A stretch of 64,000 nucleotides of DNA, from the NCBI RefSeq assembly GCF_901933205.1, contig NC_044574.1, positions 16,663,733 through 16,727,732 of the forward strand, in the 5' to 3' direction. This DNA is from Camarhynchus parvulus (taxonomy: Eukaryota; Chordata; Aves; Passeriformes; Thraupidae). A program made the translations under genes and the position numbers. The notes under the pieces are model-generated. The model saw nothing but the letters and a program-made list of their open reading frames with translations, did not search any database and was not told the DNA's origin. Positions 12,361 to 23,071 of this stretch are shown here, piece after piece (the stretch's first letter is position 1; the number at the start of each line of letters is the position of its first letter).

Positions 12361-13478
12361 TACTTAGCCTTGTAAGATGCACTAACTCTACAACACTGGT
12401 TCATTTATTATTTTTCTACCCTGCCTGATAACTAGTTTTTAACCATTTAAACAATTAATGACATGAAGGTCAGGTCTCCAATATTTAGTGTAAGAATGTC
12501 ACTCTTGTGAATTTTGGACTGCTTCTTTGGAGGGTGAGACCATCCTTACTATATAATGCAGGCGCAGTTTCTAGAACTTTTTCAGTTTGAAGTGTAGCTA
12601 AAGGAAAACAATAGCATTAAAACTTCAGGGAGAAATGTTGCAAATTTTGGAATATTTATGAAAAGTCAAAATCAAGCCACTATTTTTGTAGTCTGTCTTG
12701 AGAAAACAAATTTGAAAATTCTGGCCAGAGTGGTTTAATTTGGTTCATGGACATTCTAGTTGACAAACCAAAAAGATGAAAAGAAATTGTGAACACTCTC
12801 ACTCTGAATTGTTGTCTACCTTATGCTATGTTTGAAAGTGATAAATTGTATGTAAACATTTTTCAGAATATATAACTTTTTTTTTGCAGTATTCTCTCCA
12901 CAATGAGGATTTTTATTCAGCTACTTATCATATGGAAGCTTATAAAAACAATTATCATTAGATGCAGCATTACATTTGGCCTCCAGATACTTGCAGTGAT
13001 CACAAAATTAAATGAGAATTGACTCCCAAACCCTTGTGACTCCTCTTCTGTTCATCAGGCCAAACTAAAGCATGTTCTAGGAAGCTAACCCATATTTCCA
13101 CTTCCAAAGATCTCATGGTTATCTTGCCTTCCACTCTTTAGGGTTCTGAGAATTATCTAACAAGTACCTGTATACTTTATATTCCTTACAGCAATAATAA
13201 TGCTATGGACTAGCATAACTGTTCAGCATATCCTAAATATTGTCATCAAAAATTCTCATAGCAAAGTGAAGTAAAAGACTTTTTATTAACATCTGAGTAT
13301 TTTCAGCCTTATCTTAATTTCCATTATGTGCCTGGTAATGGCAAATTATAGGTCAGGGCTCTTCCTTGAAAGGATGAATTACAATTCTACCTGGTGTAGA
13401 CCACTGTTTCACGATTTATTGAAGTTACAAATAACCTAAACTCATGTTTATAATTAAACAATCTGATTTGTCACTTAC
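12361..13478. other. non-coding, no gene seen
   Basis: AT-rich. A T9-plus-GCAG acceptor-like string near 12880-12890 is not followed by a convincing open exon and donor. Nothing else is supported. Confidence 0.5.
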
Positions 13479-13568
13479 TGTTACATTTCTGAGGCTTCTT
13501 GACTCTGCACTCCACAGGGAATCGCTGCTCATGTCTTCCAGATCAAGTTTTAAAGCTGTATGTGTGTA
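13479..13568 (-). other. exon-like segment, product unknown
   Basis: On the minus strand 90 bases stay open in one frame, 30 codons, with an acidic serine-rich run (LDLEDMSSDSLWSAESRS). A consensus donor follows (ACA|GTAAGT, intron start at 13478). Two acceptors are possible: CAATTCAG giving 13479-13568, or ACATACAG giving 13479-13555 (77 nt). Neither has a strong polypyrimidine tract. The peptide looks natural but I cannot place it in a family. GTAAGT is expected tens of times by chance in 64 kb of double-stranded DNA, so this may be accidental. Confidence 0.2.
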
Positions 13569-14671
13569 CTGAATTGATAAATGCCAGGCATCATGGGTAG
13601 CAGGCACAATAGATGGTACTTAATTCAATTGATTAAGAGGAAATGAGAAACGTGAGCATGAAATAAGTGCATTAGACCAGATGAACAAAAAATCCTTTTG
13701 TGTCTGAACATTCTATAAAAGCTCTGAATTGTCTATAAAAATAAGTAATTTTTAAAAAGAAAATATTTGAACCTTCTGGAGAATCCATATGTCCTACAAG
13801 TTCAATGAATGAATTGAATTATTGCTACAGTTGCATCAACACATACTGTAATATGATATAACCAGCTGTGATTTGCTGTGGCATAGAAATTGCATAGATA
13901 TGTTTGATTTTAAAAAAGACCCTTGCCAAATGTTCTTGTTTCACAAACATACCAGGTATTTTGAAATTCCAGAAAGGTTTAAGATGCAGGCTGTCAACTT
14001 TGTTTATTTATTATAATGACTCCTTAAAAGGTTTCAAATTGATCTGGGAACATTTTTCTAAAATTAATTTCCTGGATTTAAGAACTAAAATATTTTTAGA
14101 ACAAGTAGAACCTATTCTTTTACATGTAAATCCCTTCCAATATTATTTTTTAAATTGTCTTAAATACATAATAAATAAGTTTCTACAACTCTTTTCCACA
14201 ATATATCCATTTTAATGCCCTTATACTAAATGAACACATATTTGGATTTTTCATTCATTCTTCCACTAGATTTTTCAGTATTTCTTTTTCCTTTATCAAA
14301 TATTATTTTTGCTTAAATTATTTTACCACATATCACCTGGATATCTCTATTCCTAATAAATTACGTTTATGTCTTGTAAAATTGCTGTATCTTTCAATAT
14401 TGATATTATTATCTTGATATTTTGATACTTTGATTTCAGAGCTCTTCCTTATTTTTTTCATCCCAAGTGATGTTTACAACTCCAGGCAGATGGCGTAAGT
14501 CATTGGAGAAGGAATTAAAAGATGGCAAACATTTTAGATTATGCGTCAAAAGATGGCTCATCTATACAGCACATGACATACTGTTAGAAAGAAAGTTACC
14601 AAACCCCGTTTCTTGCCAAGTTTATAATATCCAAATTATTTTCCCTTACAAACTGGGCAATATGTAGGGCT
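13569..14671. other. non-coding, no gene seen
   Basis: Very AT-rich. A 103-codon frame at 13904-14215 (plus) is dominated by F, I, L, K and N and carries no start or splice context, so I treat it as chance. Confidence 0.5.
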
Positions 14672-14683
14672 GGGGGGGGGGGG
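14672..14683. repeat. G12 homopolymer
   Basis: Twelve consecutive G on the plus strand. Such runs are prone to slippage and to sequencing or assembly error. Confidence 0.9.
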
Positions 14684-14778
14684 AAGCAAGTAGCATTAAA
14701 TAAATGTGTGCAGTGGTTTTAAAAAATAATGCTGAAATGAAAAATGCATATATTTTATGGTAGAATCTCTCTCTTTTT

Positions 14779-15050
14779 CCACTAGGCCAGGTTGCTCAAA
14801 ACCCCATCCATCCTGGCCTTGAACACTTCCAGGGATGGGACATCCACAGCTTCCCTGGGCAACCTGTGCCCGTGTCTCACCACGCTCACAGGCAAGAATT
14901 TCTTCCTAATACCTAACCTAAATCCACCCTCTAAGAGTTTAAAGCCATGATCCCCTGCCCTATTCTATACCACTGCAGAGTGCCATGCACGATACCTTCC
15001 CTTTAACAGCTCTGTATTTTAGAGAAGGATACAGAGCCAGTCTCCTTTGT
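14779..15050 (-). mobile_element. CR1 (chicken repeat 1) LINE fragment, 3' region
   Basis: The plus strand reads as the reverse complement of the well-known CR1 3' region. Recognisable blocks are CCAGGTTGCTCA, CCTGGCCTTGAACACTTCC, AGGGATGGGACATCCACA, CTGGGCAACCTGT and AATTTCTTCCTAATACCTAA. The match begins at the block equivalent to CCACTAGACCAGG, so roughly the last 70 bases of a full CR1 3' end, including the short tandem terminal repeat, are missing. The match fades after about 15000. CR1 copies are non-LTR retrotransposons, normally 5'-truncated and without target-site duplications. Divergence from the remembered consensus suggests an old, inactive copy. No reverse-transcriptase coding part is present. 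Confidence 0.92.
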
Positions 15051-16622
15051 GCTTTTTTAAAAATTTTTATAGTTGTACATTTTTCATGGGGTGGGTAGGA
15101 TCTCAGTCTTGGTTCAGGCTACTTTTTGAAGTCTAAACAGTAAGAAATGCTTTGGGGAAGTAGAAATTACAGGCCCACATCTTTAGAGGGAAAAGGCTGC
15201 CTGGAAGAAAGTTCTTCTTCCTTTATCCATATAGATATTGTGAAAAAAGTAATTTCCTTTTTTACTACATATAGACTCCTGGAATTGGATGCTGCTTTGA
15301 ATTTCCAAAGGGTGAAAGTTTGGGTAAAAAGTCCAGACAAATTCCTCTGCAGCTACATTTTTTTTTCCTGTGTGTGGACATTTACCTTTTTATTGTGCAG
15401 CATTTAGATTGCATGCTGAGACTCCTTCTGGATAACTAATTTTTAGATGTTAAAATGTTAAATGATACCAGTAAGAGATAATATGAAAAATTCCATGAAT
15501 TTCAAAGTCTTGAGAAGAATAGTTTACTGGGAAATATTTGCAGTGATTAGTTTATATCGATTAATATTTTATGAGATTTCTGATATTTAAAGCTAAAAAT
15601 ACTAACCAGATGGGGTAGAATTATTGTGTCAGCCTTTTGTGTTTGATTTCAGTCCATTGAAGAAGGATTTATGCACAAAATTTTCACTATTGTTTCTTGT
15701 CTCTTCAGTGTACTAGATCACTGCTATATTTTTTCAGATTGCTGTAGTCTTTAGCCCATAAAGGACAACTCTAATCATCTGTGCTGTGCTTGACTGTGAA
15801 ATGAGCATCTGCTTAAAAAAGATCTTTATGTTTTCAATATCATAAATTTTACCAGCCAAAACCAACCAAGCTTGAGGAAGTGGATTATTGTGTGACATCA
15901 GCTCTCAATAGCCTTGACTGTACTTATGTTAAAAAAAAAAATCATCAGTGCCAGAGTTGTATTTCAAGATACTAGATTATGAAAATCTTTCAGGAAAAGT
16001 AAGGGAAATCTCATAATTGCAGACAAAGGATATGAAAACATATCTGGATAAAGTTCAAGAGAATGTATGGTTTAGCTCTTCTTTCCATGAGGGTGAAGTA
16101 AGGAAATGAGCCATCTTTTTGAGTTTAATGTTCTGTGACTAGATATTTTGTACTATCTAATGTGATGAATTTATTCTCTAACTCTCAAAATCTTAAATGT
16201 GTCATATATTCAGTTATGATAGAATAGCAGATGATTGCAACATAAAATATTATTGTTCCTCCCAGCTCTTTTTTCTAATTTGGATAGCACTAGGTGTTCA
16301 ACTTCAGCAGTAGGTAAACCTGTGGCTCAAATTGTGAATACTACCAGGCAGAAGACAATTGGCTGTATGTGTTTGGGAAGAGTGCAGCTGAAGCTGGTAT
16401 GGGTTGGCTCTACATTTTGATAATACCTGGACTAAACAAAAGTCACATTCTCAACCTATGAATTGAAAAAAAATATTTAAGAGAGATGGGTCAGTCATGT
16501 CTTATGCTTCCTTACCTGGACTGTCTAGACTGTGAAAACTGGGAGTGTGAGGTCCTGGAAAGGGGAGGTGCTTCACAAAAGAGAGATTCCCAAAAAGGAG
16601 ACGTGGTGTTGGGGAAAATACT
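15051..16622. other. non-coding, no gene seen
   Basis: AT-rich sequence with an A11 run near 15931. The 86-codon frame at 15147-15407 (plus) and others look like chance. Nothing further is recognised. Confidence 0.55.
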
Positions 16623-16689
16623 AGGGGAAAAGGAGAGAGGGAGAAGGGAGGGAGAAGAGAGGGAGAAGGGAGGGCAGGGAGGGAAGAAA
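16623..16689. repeat. polypurine tract with GGGAGAA-like units
   Basis: About 67 bases of almost only G and A (one C at 16675), built from degenerate GGGAGAA/GGGAG units. The 114- and 117-codon minus-strand frames across it (S/P/F/L-rich) are by-products of this composition. Mirror-like purine tracts can form triplex DNA. Confidence 0.85.
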
Positions 16690-16900
16690 TTACAGGATGT
16701 AGAAGGTGAAAATTGAGGCTGGAGAATAAAGCTGGGAAGTAGGGGAAGGTCCCAGAGATGTGTGGACTCAAATGCTGGTGATTCCCAAGTATGGAATGTA
16801 CCAGTATAACATTCTGAGCTTCCCTGGGTGAGCATCCACCTCCCATCTGGGAACTGGAAACCCACAGAACCCAGTGTGGGGAGGGGAGACAGCGTAGTAT

Positions 16901-16920
16901 GTTACTAGTATGCTAGTAAC
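16901..16920. repeat. perfect 8-bp inverted repeat, 4-nt loop
   Basis: GTTACTAG and CTAGTAAC are exact reverse complements separated by TATG. It is a small cruciform-capable palindrome with no visible association to a gene. Confidence 0.8.
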
Positions 16921-19900
16921 TGAGTCAGGTGTAAGGGAATATTTCAGGTTTTGAAATTCTGTTATGCAAATCCACTGTGGGATAATTTAATCTCACCTTC
17001 TTTTATTCAGATTTGGAAATCATTCTAATTGTTCTTACTAGAAAGTTATGTTTGCCTTACTATAAATTGCGCCTGACTTTCACTTTCCTTCTTTAAATGT
17101 TTAGAGTGTTCTTAATGCTTAAAGTTACACTGTATTTTAAAAGATTTTAAGAAAACATGTATATTTTCCAGTTGTAATAACAAAATCCTTTGATATGTAC
17201 TTATTTACTCTCATATAGTTACAAAGGATTGAGATTTTCGTACATTTCACCAATTATTACTGTATTCAAGTTTGTGCTCATCCAGGTGCTATATCCTCTT
17301 CAATCTGTATTTACATCTGACATATAACTATACTTTTATATTTAACTGTGTCTATATGGCTTACTTTATATCCTATTATTTCTCAGACAGAAAAGGTCAG
17401 TGTAGTCCAAAACCAATTAATTATATTATTTATTTTTGAAGTCTTGTTTCAGAATCAAGAGGAGAAGACATAAAATTGGATCTGAAATACCCTGTGACAC
17501 TCAAGTTTTTGATCTTCCTTTCCCTGGAAAGGATTAAGACCTGTATATAGATATCTGAATAGGAAACAACCTCATTATTTTTTCATATTTTGTCTCATAT
17601 AATTATGTCCTTCTTCAGACACACTTTTGATCTATGTTACCATGCATAAATCATATCTGAGTTCGCAGAGCAATCTGACCTTGGGAAAATTGGGCTCTTT
17701 CAGGTACAAACTCTTATTTCAGAAAGTCAATAGAGGTTTGTACAGATCTAGTTGCAAAAAAGGTTGGAAATAGGAAGACACTGTTTCTTTTGCAAAGTTT
17801 CATATTAAATTAATTTCTGAAGTCTAAGCATACCTAATTTTGTGCTGGTAAAATGAGCTACTAGCAAAACCTTTCAACAAATCCAAAAACTCGGTAATAA
17901 AATCTACTCATCTCCGAGTCTCAAAAATCAGACGTAAATTCCTCATCTACATTAAACTGTTTGTGAGGTTATCCTATTTCCTCTCAATCCCAAAAGGAAT
18001 GCACAAGACAGGGAGTAGGGAAGCAAATACAGCTTCCTTAGAACCTCTTGAGCACTTATTGCAGAAACCTTAAGATTAGCAAAGCTGTAGGGAGAAAGCT
18101 AAATCAGAAGCACTTGATGGTGATTTGATGATCACAGTTTGCCTAAACATGATAATTTATCATGTACTAAACTATTCTCTTGTAAATCTGAAAGCATTTG
18201 AACTAAATAACAAATTTCTCTTAAATGACCTTTTGGATTCCCACATAGGAAGGAAAGGACTTGTATGAGCTGAGTATTTTCCACTGAATCATAAGGATTA
18301 ATTTGAGTACTGGTGAGATGAGGTGCTGTGGAAACTGAATACTTTTAAGTCCATTCAGGGAACTCAGTCTCCCGTTTTTTACATGTTGTGAATGTTTAAT
18401 TCAGAATGGCAGTGGTCATTGATGAATGTCTCTTCCCTACATTCCCTTGATTTAGTGCAACCAAGCACTAAATGGGAGTATGGGAGACAATGCTGGTAGC
18501 ATTTGTGTCTCATTTAGTATCTCACAAGAGCTCCTGTGAGAAGAACAGCTCCATTCATTTTTTTGGTATCTTATTCTCTTCATTTATTGCTATGCCCATA
18601 TAATGTCTTACAGTCTGTGTGGAGAGTACTAAGGTTGGTAGGTCACCAACTTTAGAACATTGCAATATTTTTTCACAACATACCCATCCTATGATTTGAA
18701 CTGATCTAAGACTCATTACAAATATGGATATTTAAATTTAATTCAAAAATCAAGATATATTGACTGCATAATGACAACAAAACATTTGCTTTTTCACCCA
18801 TAGAAAATTAAATCCTATCATGTATCTGTAAGAAGATTTCCAGTAAATCTGAGAACTAAACCAATGAGATGGATATTTGTGAATCTTCATTTAATACTTT
18901 GTCAAAGTTCTCACCACCCTTATTCAAGAAAAGTTAACTCTGAGGGTCTTAGGAAAAAAAACCTATATGATCAAGAGGAAAAAAGATCTACTGTGAGTAA
19001 GGGGAAGAATAAAGGATGTGCTAAGTAATGTTACCTATCTCAAAGTTGGGAGGTCTAGGATTCTTTAGGAGTTCTGCCAGTGTGAATATGGGGAACAAAG
19101 AGCCTTGAAACAGCTTCAACTCATTGAAGATGAAAAATAACAAAGATGTAACTAGGCTCTAAGAGAAAAATTAGTTCTTTGTAACTTCAGGTCTCTAACT
19201 TGGATCCTCTGAGTCATCACCTGCTAGGTAACTTATCTTCTCACTGGAAAGTTCTTAGAATCCCACATGAACTGGACAACTTGCACAGAGAGGTTATTTC
19301 TGTTTCACAGCTGAAAATTCATAAGGGTATTTGTGTACCTGAATCTTATTCATCAGGGATCTGTATTCTGATAATTTTTTAATCAGCAAATCAGACCTAA
19401 ACATGAGTTAGGCAAATAATTACCTTCATGGCTCTGTGACTATAATAAAAAAAAAAGGTAATGAGAAGAAAATATTCATATAAGATACTAGCTGAAAGTA
19501 TTGTTTTTAAACATGTGCCCAGAAATATGATTTACAATTAGAAGAAAATAAAGATTAGTGCTGAAAAGAACCAAGAATTTACTGGTAACTACAGCTGAAA
19601 AAAAGCAAAATCTTAATTGAATTATCTCTCCTACAATCACAGGTACAGAACTGATGGAGAAAAAAGAGTGGGAAAAACAAGGAATCTTTTGACTGTGTGG
19701 GAATACTTGTGCTACCTGGATGGTTGAGGGATGCATAATATACATAAATAAGAGATATATAAATACAAATGCATTGAGATCAAATTTTGAACACATGATT
19801 AATGAAAGCACAATTATAAAAAATCAAAAACTTAAAAATTTAAAGAGAAAACAGACTTATAAAGGTGATAAAAAAGTCTTTTAGAAATGTTTTTAGGATT

Positions 19901-20060
19901 TTGTGTGAGATACGAGCATAAAGCTATTTGTTGATTTGATTGCCACGACAGGGTAACTTTGTTTCTGCCAAAACAGAGATTTTTCATTTTCTTCACTCCG
20001 TGACCTTTTAAAATTGCAGGACTTCAATGGTAACCAGTTTGGAACATCCATCATACTCAC
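16921..20060. other. non-coding, no gene seen
   Basis: AT-rich throughout. The 107-codon minus frame at 19488-19811 has chance-like composition (F/S/I-rich). No repeat family is recognised. Confidence 0.55.
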
Positions 20061-20094
20061 TGCAGCTACTCCAATGTCCCTGAGTACATGGGTG
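20061..20094 (-). other. possible 34-nt microexon
   Basis: On the minus strand a strong acceptor (TTTCTTTCGCATTTCAG) is followed after 34 bases by a strong donor (GTGAGTATG, GT at 20059-20060). Two of three frames are open across it; one reads THVLRDIGVAA. The pairing of a long pyrimidine tract with a near-consensus donor at microexon distance is the best splice-site combination I noticed. No neighbouring exon is seen in the window, so a non-coding transcript or chance is equally possible. Confidence 0.2.
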
Positions 20095-20520
20095 CTGAAA
20101 TGCGAAAGAAAGTAACAGTTCGTTTGTGAAAAGTGTGCTTCCTTCCCTGAGTACCTGATGAGACTTCTCTGTCCATGTGTCTCTTGCAGATAAATCAGCA
20201 TTCATACTTCACTGCACAAAACTTGCATAAAATTGCAAAAGTATACAGTAAAATATCTCAAAACAATGAAGAGAAGTATAGAAAATTATTTTGAGTTCCT
20301 GAAACAAAGGAAAAGTGAACAATCAACATTATAGAAATGATGTATTTTAGTGATAGACAGGTCAATAAAAAATATATACAGAATAAAATTTTCCTATATA
20401 TCATCTTCAAGTAATAAATTAAACATCAACTGGACTGGACTCTTTTCTGTATAGATACCAAAGCAGAACTGCTCAAATATTTACCTCAAACATCCAGAAG
20501 GATACACACATCTGAAAAGA

Positions 20521-20540
20521 GAATTTATTTGAATTTATTT
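20521..20540. repeat. two-copy 10-bp tandem
   Basis: GAATTTATTT is repeated exactly twice. Confidence 0.8.
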
Positions 20541-20561
20541 GATAGCACTAGCATAGAAATT

Positions 20562-20581
20562 ATGATGATGATGATGATGAT
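20562..20581. repeat. (ATG)n microsatellite
   Basis: Six perfect ATG units plus two bases. The His run in a minus-strand frame here comes from this repeat. Confidence 0.95.
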
Positions 20582-22641
20582 TACTATTAGCAAGTAAAAA
20601 ACCCCAACACACTGAGATATTTTCTCTGTTGAAAAAACCCTTTGAACATCTTATCCTATTCTTATACTGTGTGAACCAAATACATGCAAGTAACACCAAG
20701 ACAACAACAACCCATGGCTGAAGTGCAAAGAGTAGATTTATTCCGTTACATCTCTGGCTGGAGGATTCCAAAACACTGCAAAGACACATAAATTGCAAAG
20801 CTCACTTTAGCTGGGGCAAATGTGGTGGGGCCTGATCCCTGCATTATGTATCAAAGGGCCTGATGCACATGCAATCTTTCACCAGCTGGTGTTTTACAAT
20901 CTTCAAACCCTCTTACCTTCCTTTCCCCTTTTATAAGGAGGCCCCAGTCTGTGGAAAAGCCTCTTAAGTCTTTCACAACATCCTGTTATCTACTCTGAGA
21001 AAATTCAATTTCTTTTTCAGCAGATGAAAACAAACCAAAGCAAACACAAATATTTGAATTCTCTCACAATGAATATTTTCTAACATCTCCCAGGTGCAAG
21101 ATTGGTCTTTGAGGGAAAACAATTCTAAAACCAACTTGTTTTTCTCTCTCCTCACCATTCTTATGTTTTTCGACCCCTTTTTTCCCCACATATACGATTT
21201 TAAGGAAAGGATCTGCCTGTGGTACTGACATTATAATTGTTCCAATAGCTGCCCAGGGAAGCTTTAGAGCTAATAGTCAGTGTGTGTTCATTTAGTCATG
21301 TGTTAAGTGAGTGGTTAACCATGAAGTTCAAACAAGGATCACAGCAAATCCTGCTATTGGTGCTCAAAGGCACATCTGTGTTTTCATCTGGAGGTCTAAA
21401 ACTGATGCCTTAGAGGCAGAAAGTGAAGATATGGCAGGGGAAGATCCATTTAATTTTCTAACTGAACACTATGGGTATCTTCAGGTTTATAAACAACTTC
21501 TGAATTATTATCTTCAGTGACCATAGGAACATTATGACCAGAGGGCTGCACTCAAGTAACCAGTGTTTGGCCAGTTGTATGACTTCCTTTCTTTTCTGCA
21601 GCCAATGAACCCTCCTTGGCTGTGTATCTTTGGCTGACAGAAATCAGTGTCTCTTTATCACTTCAGTTATTTCATGGCTCATAATAGAACTCTTTGGACC
21701 TAATTTTTTTGATTTTAGAATGATGAAATGTTGTTTATTTGGAAGGGGGAAAAAAGATTCTTAATGAAGAGATCTTATGGCTTCCTTTGGCTCCCACCCT
21801 CACCCCTAATTTATCTGAACCCCAAACATAAACGAGTAAGGGCAACACAATGGCACTACTTCTGACTCAAATAATATGATTTTGAATTATTTTAATCTTC
21901 TGCTCCCTCTGACTGTATACATTTGCTTATTAGAAAAGACTGAGAAATTTGAAAATACCACAACATGTGGTTAAACATCAATGCTTCTAATGATAATTAC
22001 TTTTAGAAATATGTCTATACATAAAAGAAGCAAACTAGACATGTGGAAAACAGCAAAAAGACAATCTCAACAGTCTAGCCCTTATCAGGTTAGCCAAGAG
22101 ATACAAAGATGTTGGGTAAGGAAACAAAGGGAAACAAGGACTTGGCAAAAGCTGTACCAGTATTAGCACAGACTTAAAATAGCTGTGGTAATTTTTTATT
22201 TTTAGGTCATGTGTCTTTGAAGACCTATTTGCTCAACTTTATATTAATTCTAAAATAGAGATTTTATTTTTGCCTGACAGTAAAATATCCCTGCTGAAAC
22301 TAAATAACTACAATATTTCTGGATTAAAAGGGCATAAATAGCCACAGTAGAATGTGATTGGTCATATTTGTTTCACACTTTCTAGAAGTGCATTTGTCCT
22401 CCTGAGACATGCCAAAAATCCAAAAGAAATACTTTATTACTATGAAGATGGTGGTGAGTTACATGGCTATTTAATAATATTCACCCCAAATGAGTTTTTA
22501 CTCCTGCAAATAAAAGTTTTCCTGTCTTTATTAAATTACATTACACTTAATTTAATACATGTTTAAGAGTATTGCACTACTATGAAATATGGTGATTGTG
22601 ATGCCTTTATCAACCTAGAAATGAAACTTGAGATAATTTTT
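20582..22641. other. non-coding, one weak exon-like segment
   Basis: Mostly featureless AT-rich DNA. At 21394-21484 (plus) a 91-nt segment lies between an AG acceptor and a weak donor (CAG|GTTTAT) and stays open, with an acidic peptide including DALEAESEDMAGEDPF. The pyrimidine tract is short and the donor poor, so I rate it as probably chance. A slightly GC-richer stretch at 20820-20960 is unassigned. Confidence 0.4.
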
Positions 22642-23071
22642 TGTATAGTAGGTAATATAAAAGTGGATCTTTATTGGAGCTCCTTCCGGCAGTTATGGAA
22701 TAATGTCCACAAAAGCCCACACACATAGTGTGAATGCATTTTTATAGGTTTTAGGAAATTAGCATAATTGGTAAAAGGCACCAATTAGGAGGACAAGTGA
22801 TGATGCAATTCTCCCCCAGGTCAAGACCCTTCTCTGGAGCCCCCTCTTCAGCACTGGCTGTACTTTGTCCATGAGAATGGATCTCAAAGTGTTCTCAGCC
22901 GTGGATCCCAAGGAGAACCAAGATAGGATAGGGATTTTGTACTTCCTGGGGCTTGGAGTTCTGGAATTTGTTTTTCCTTCCTGCCTAGGAGAGGGTGGAA
23001 AACTATTGGGAAAACTAGCTACAAATGCAATAAAAAGCTACAGAGCTCCAAATATTTGTGTAAGGGATACA
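22642..23071 (-). mobile_element. endogenous retrovirus LTR (solo), minus strand
   Basis: Read on the minus strand, this has the order of an avian LTR. A U3 region contains a short duplicated-looking block (AATTGGTGCC, then ACCAATTATG), followed by a TATA-like CTATAAAAATGC. About 80-90 bases later comes GGAGCTCCAATAAAGATCC with the poly(A) signal AATAAA (plus coordinates about 22670-22675). A short U5 ends in ATACA at 22642. The left boundary is reasonable (terminal CA on the minus strand). The far boundary near 23071 (TGTATCCC on the minus strand) is uncertain, since I could not find a convincing target-site duplication. No gag/pol/env-like frame adjoins it, so it is probably a solo LTR. Confidence 0.6.

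Noticed and set aside
16502..16865. Minus-strand frames of 114 and 117 codons
   Set aside because: They overlap each other in different frames and span the polypurine tract, which encodes S/P/F/L-rich sequence when read on the complementary strand. Composition explains them.
21394..21484. Plus-strand exon-like acidic stretch
   Set aside because: Weak donor (GTTTAT) and short pyrimidine tract; not strong enough to call.
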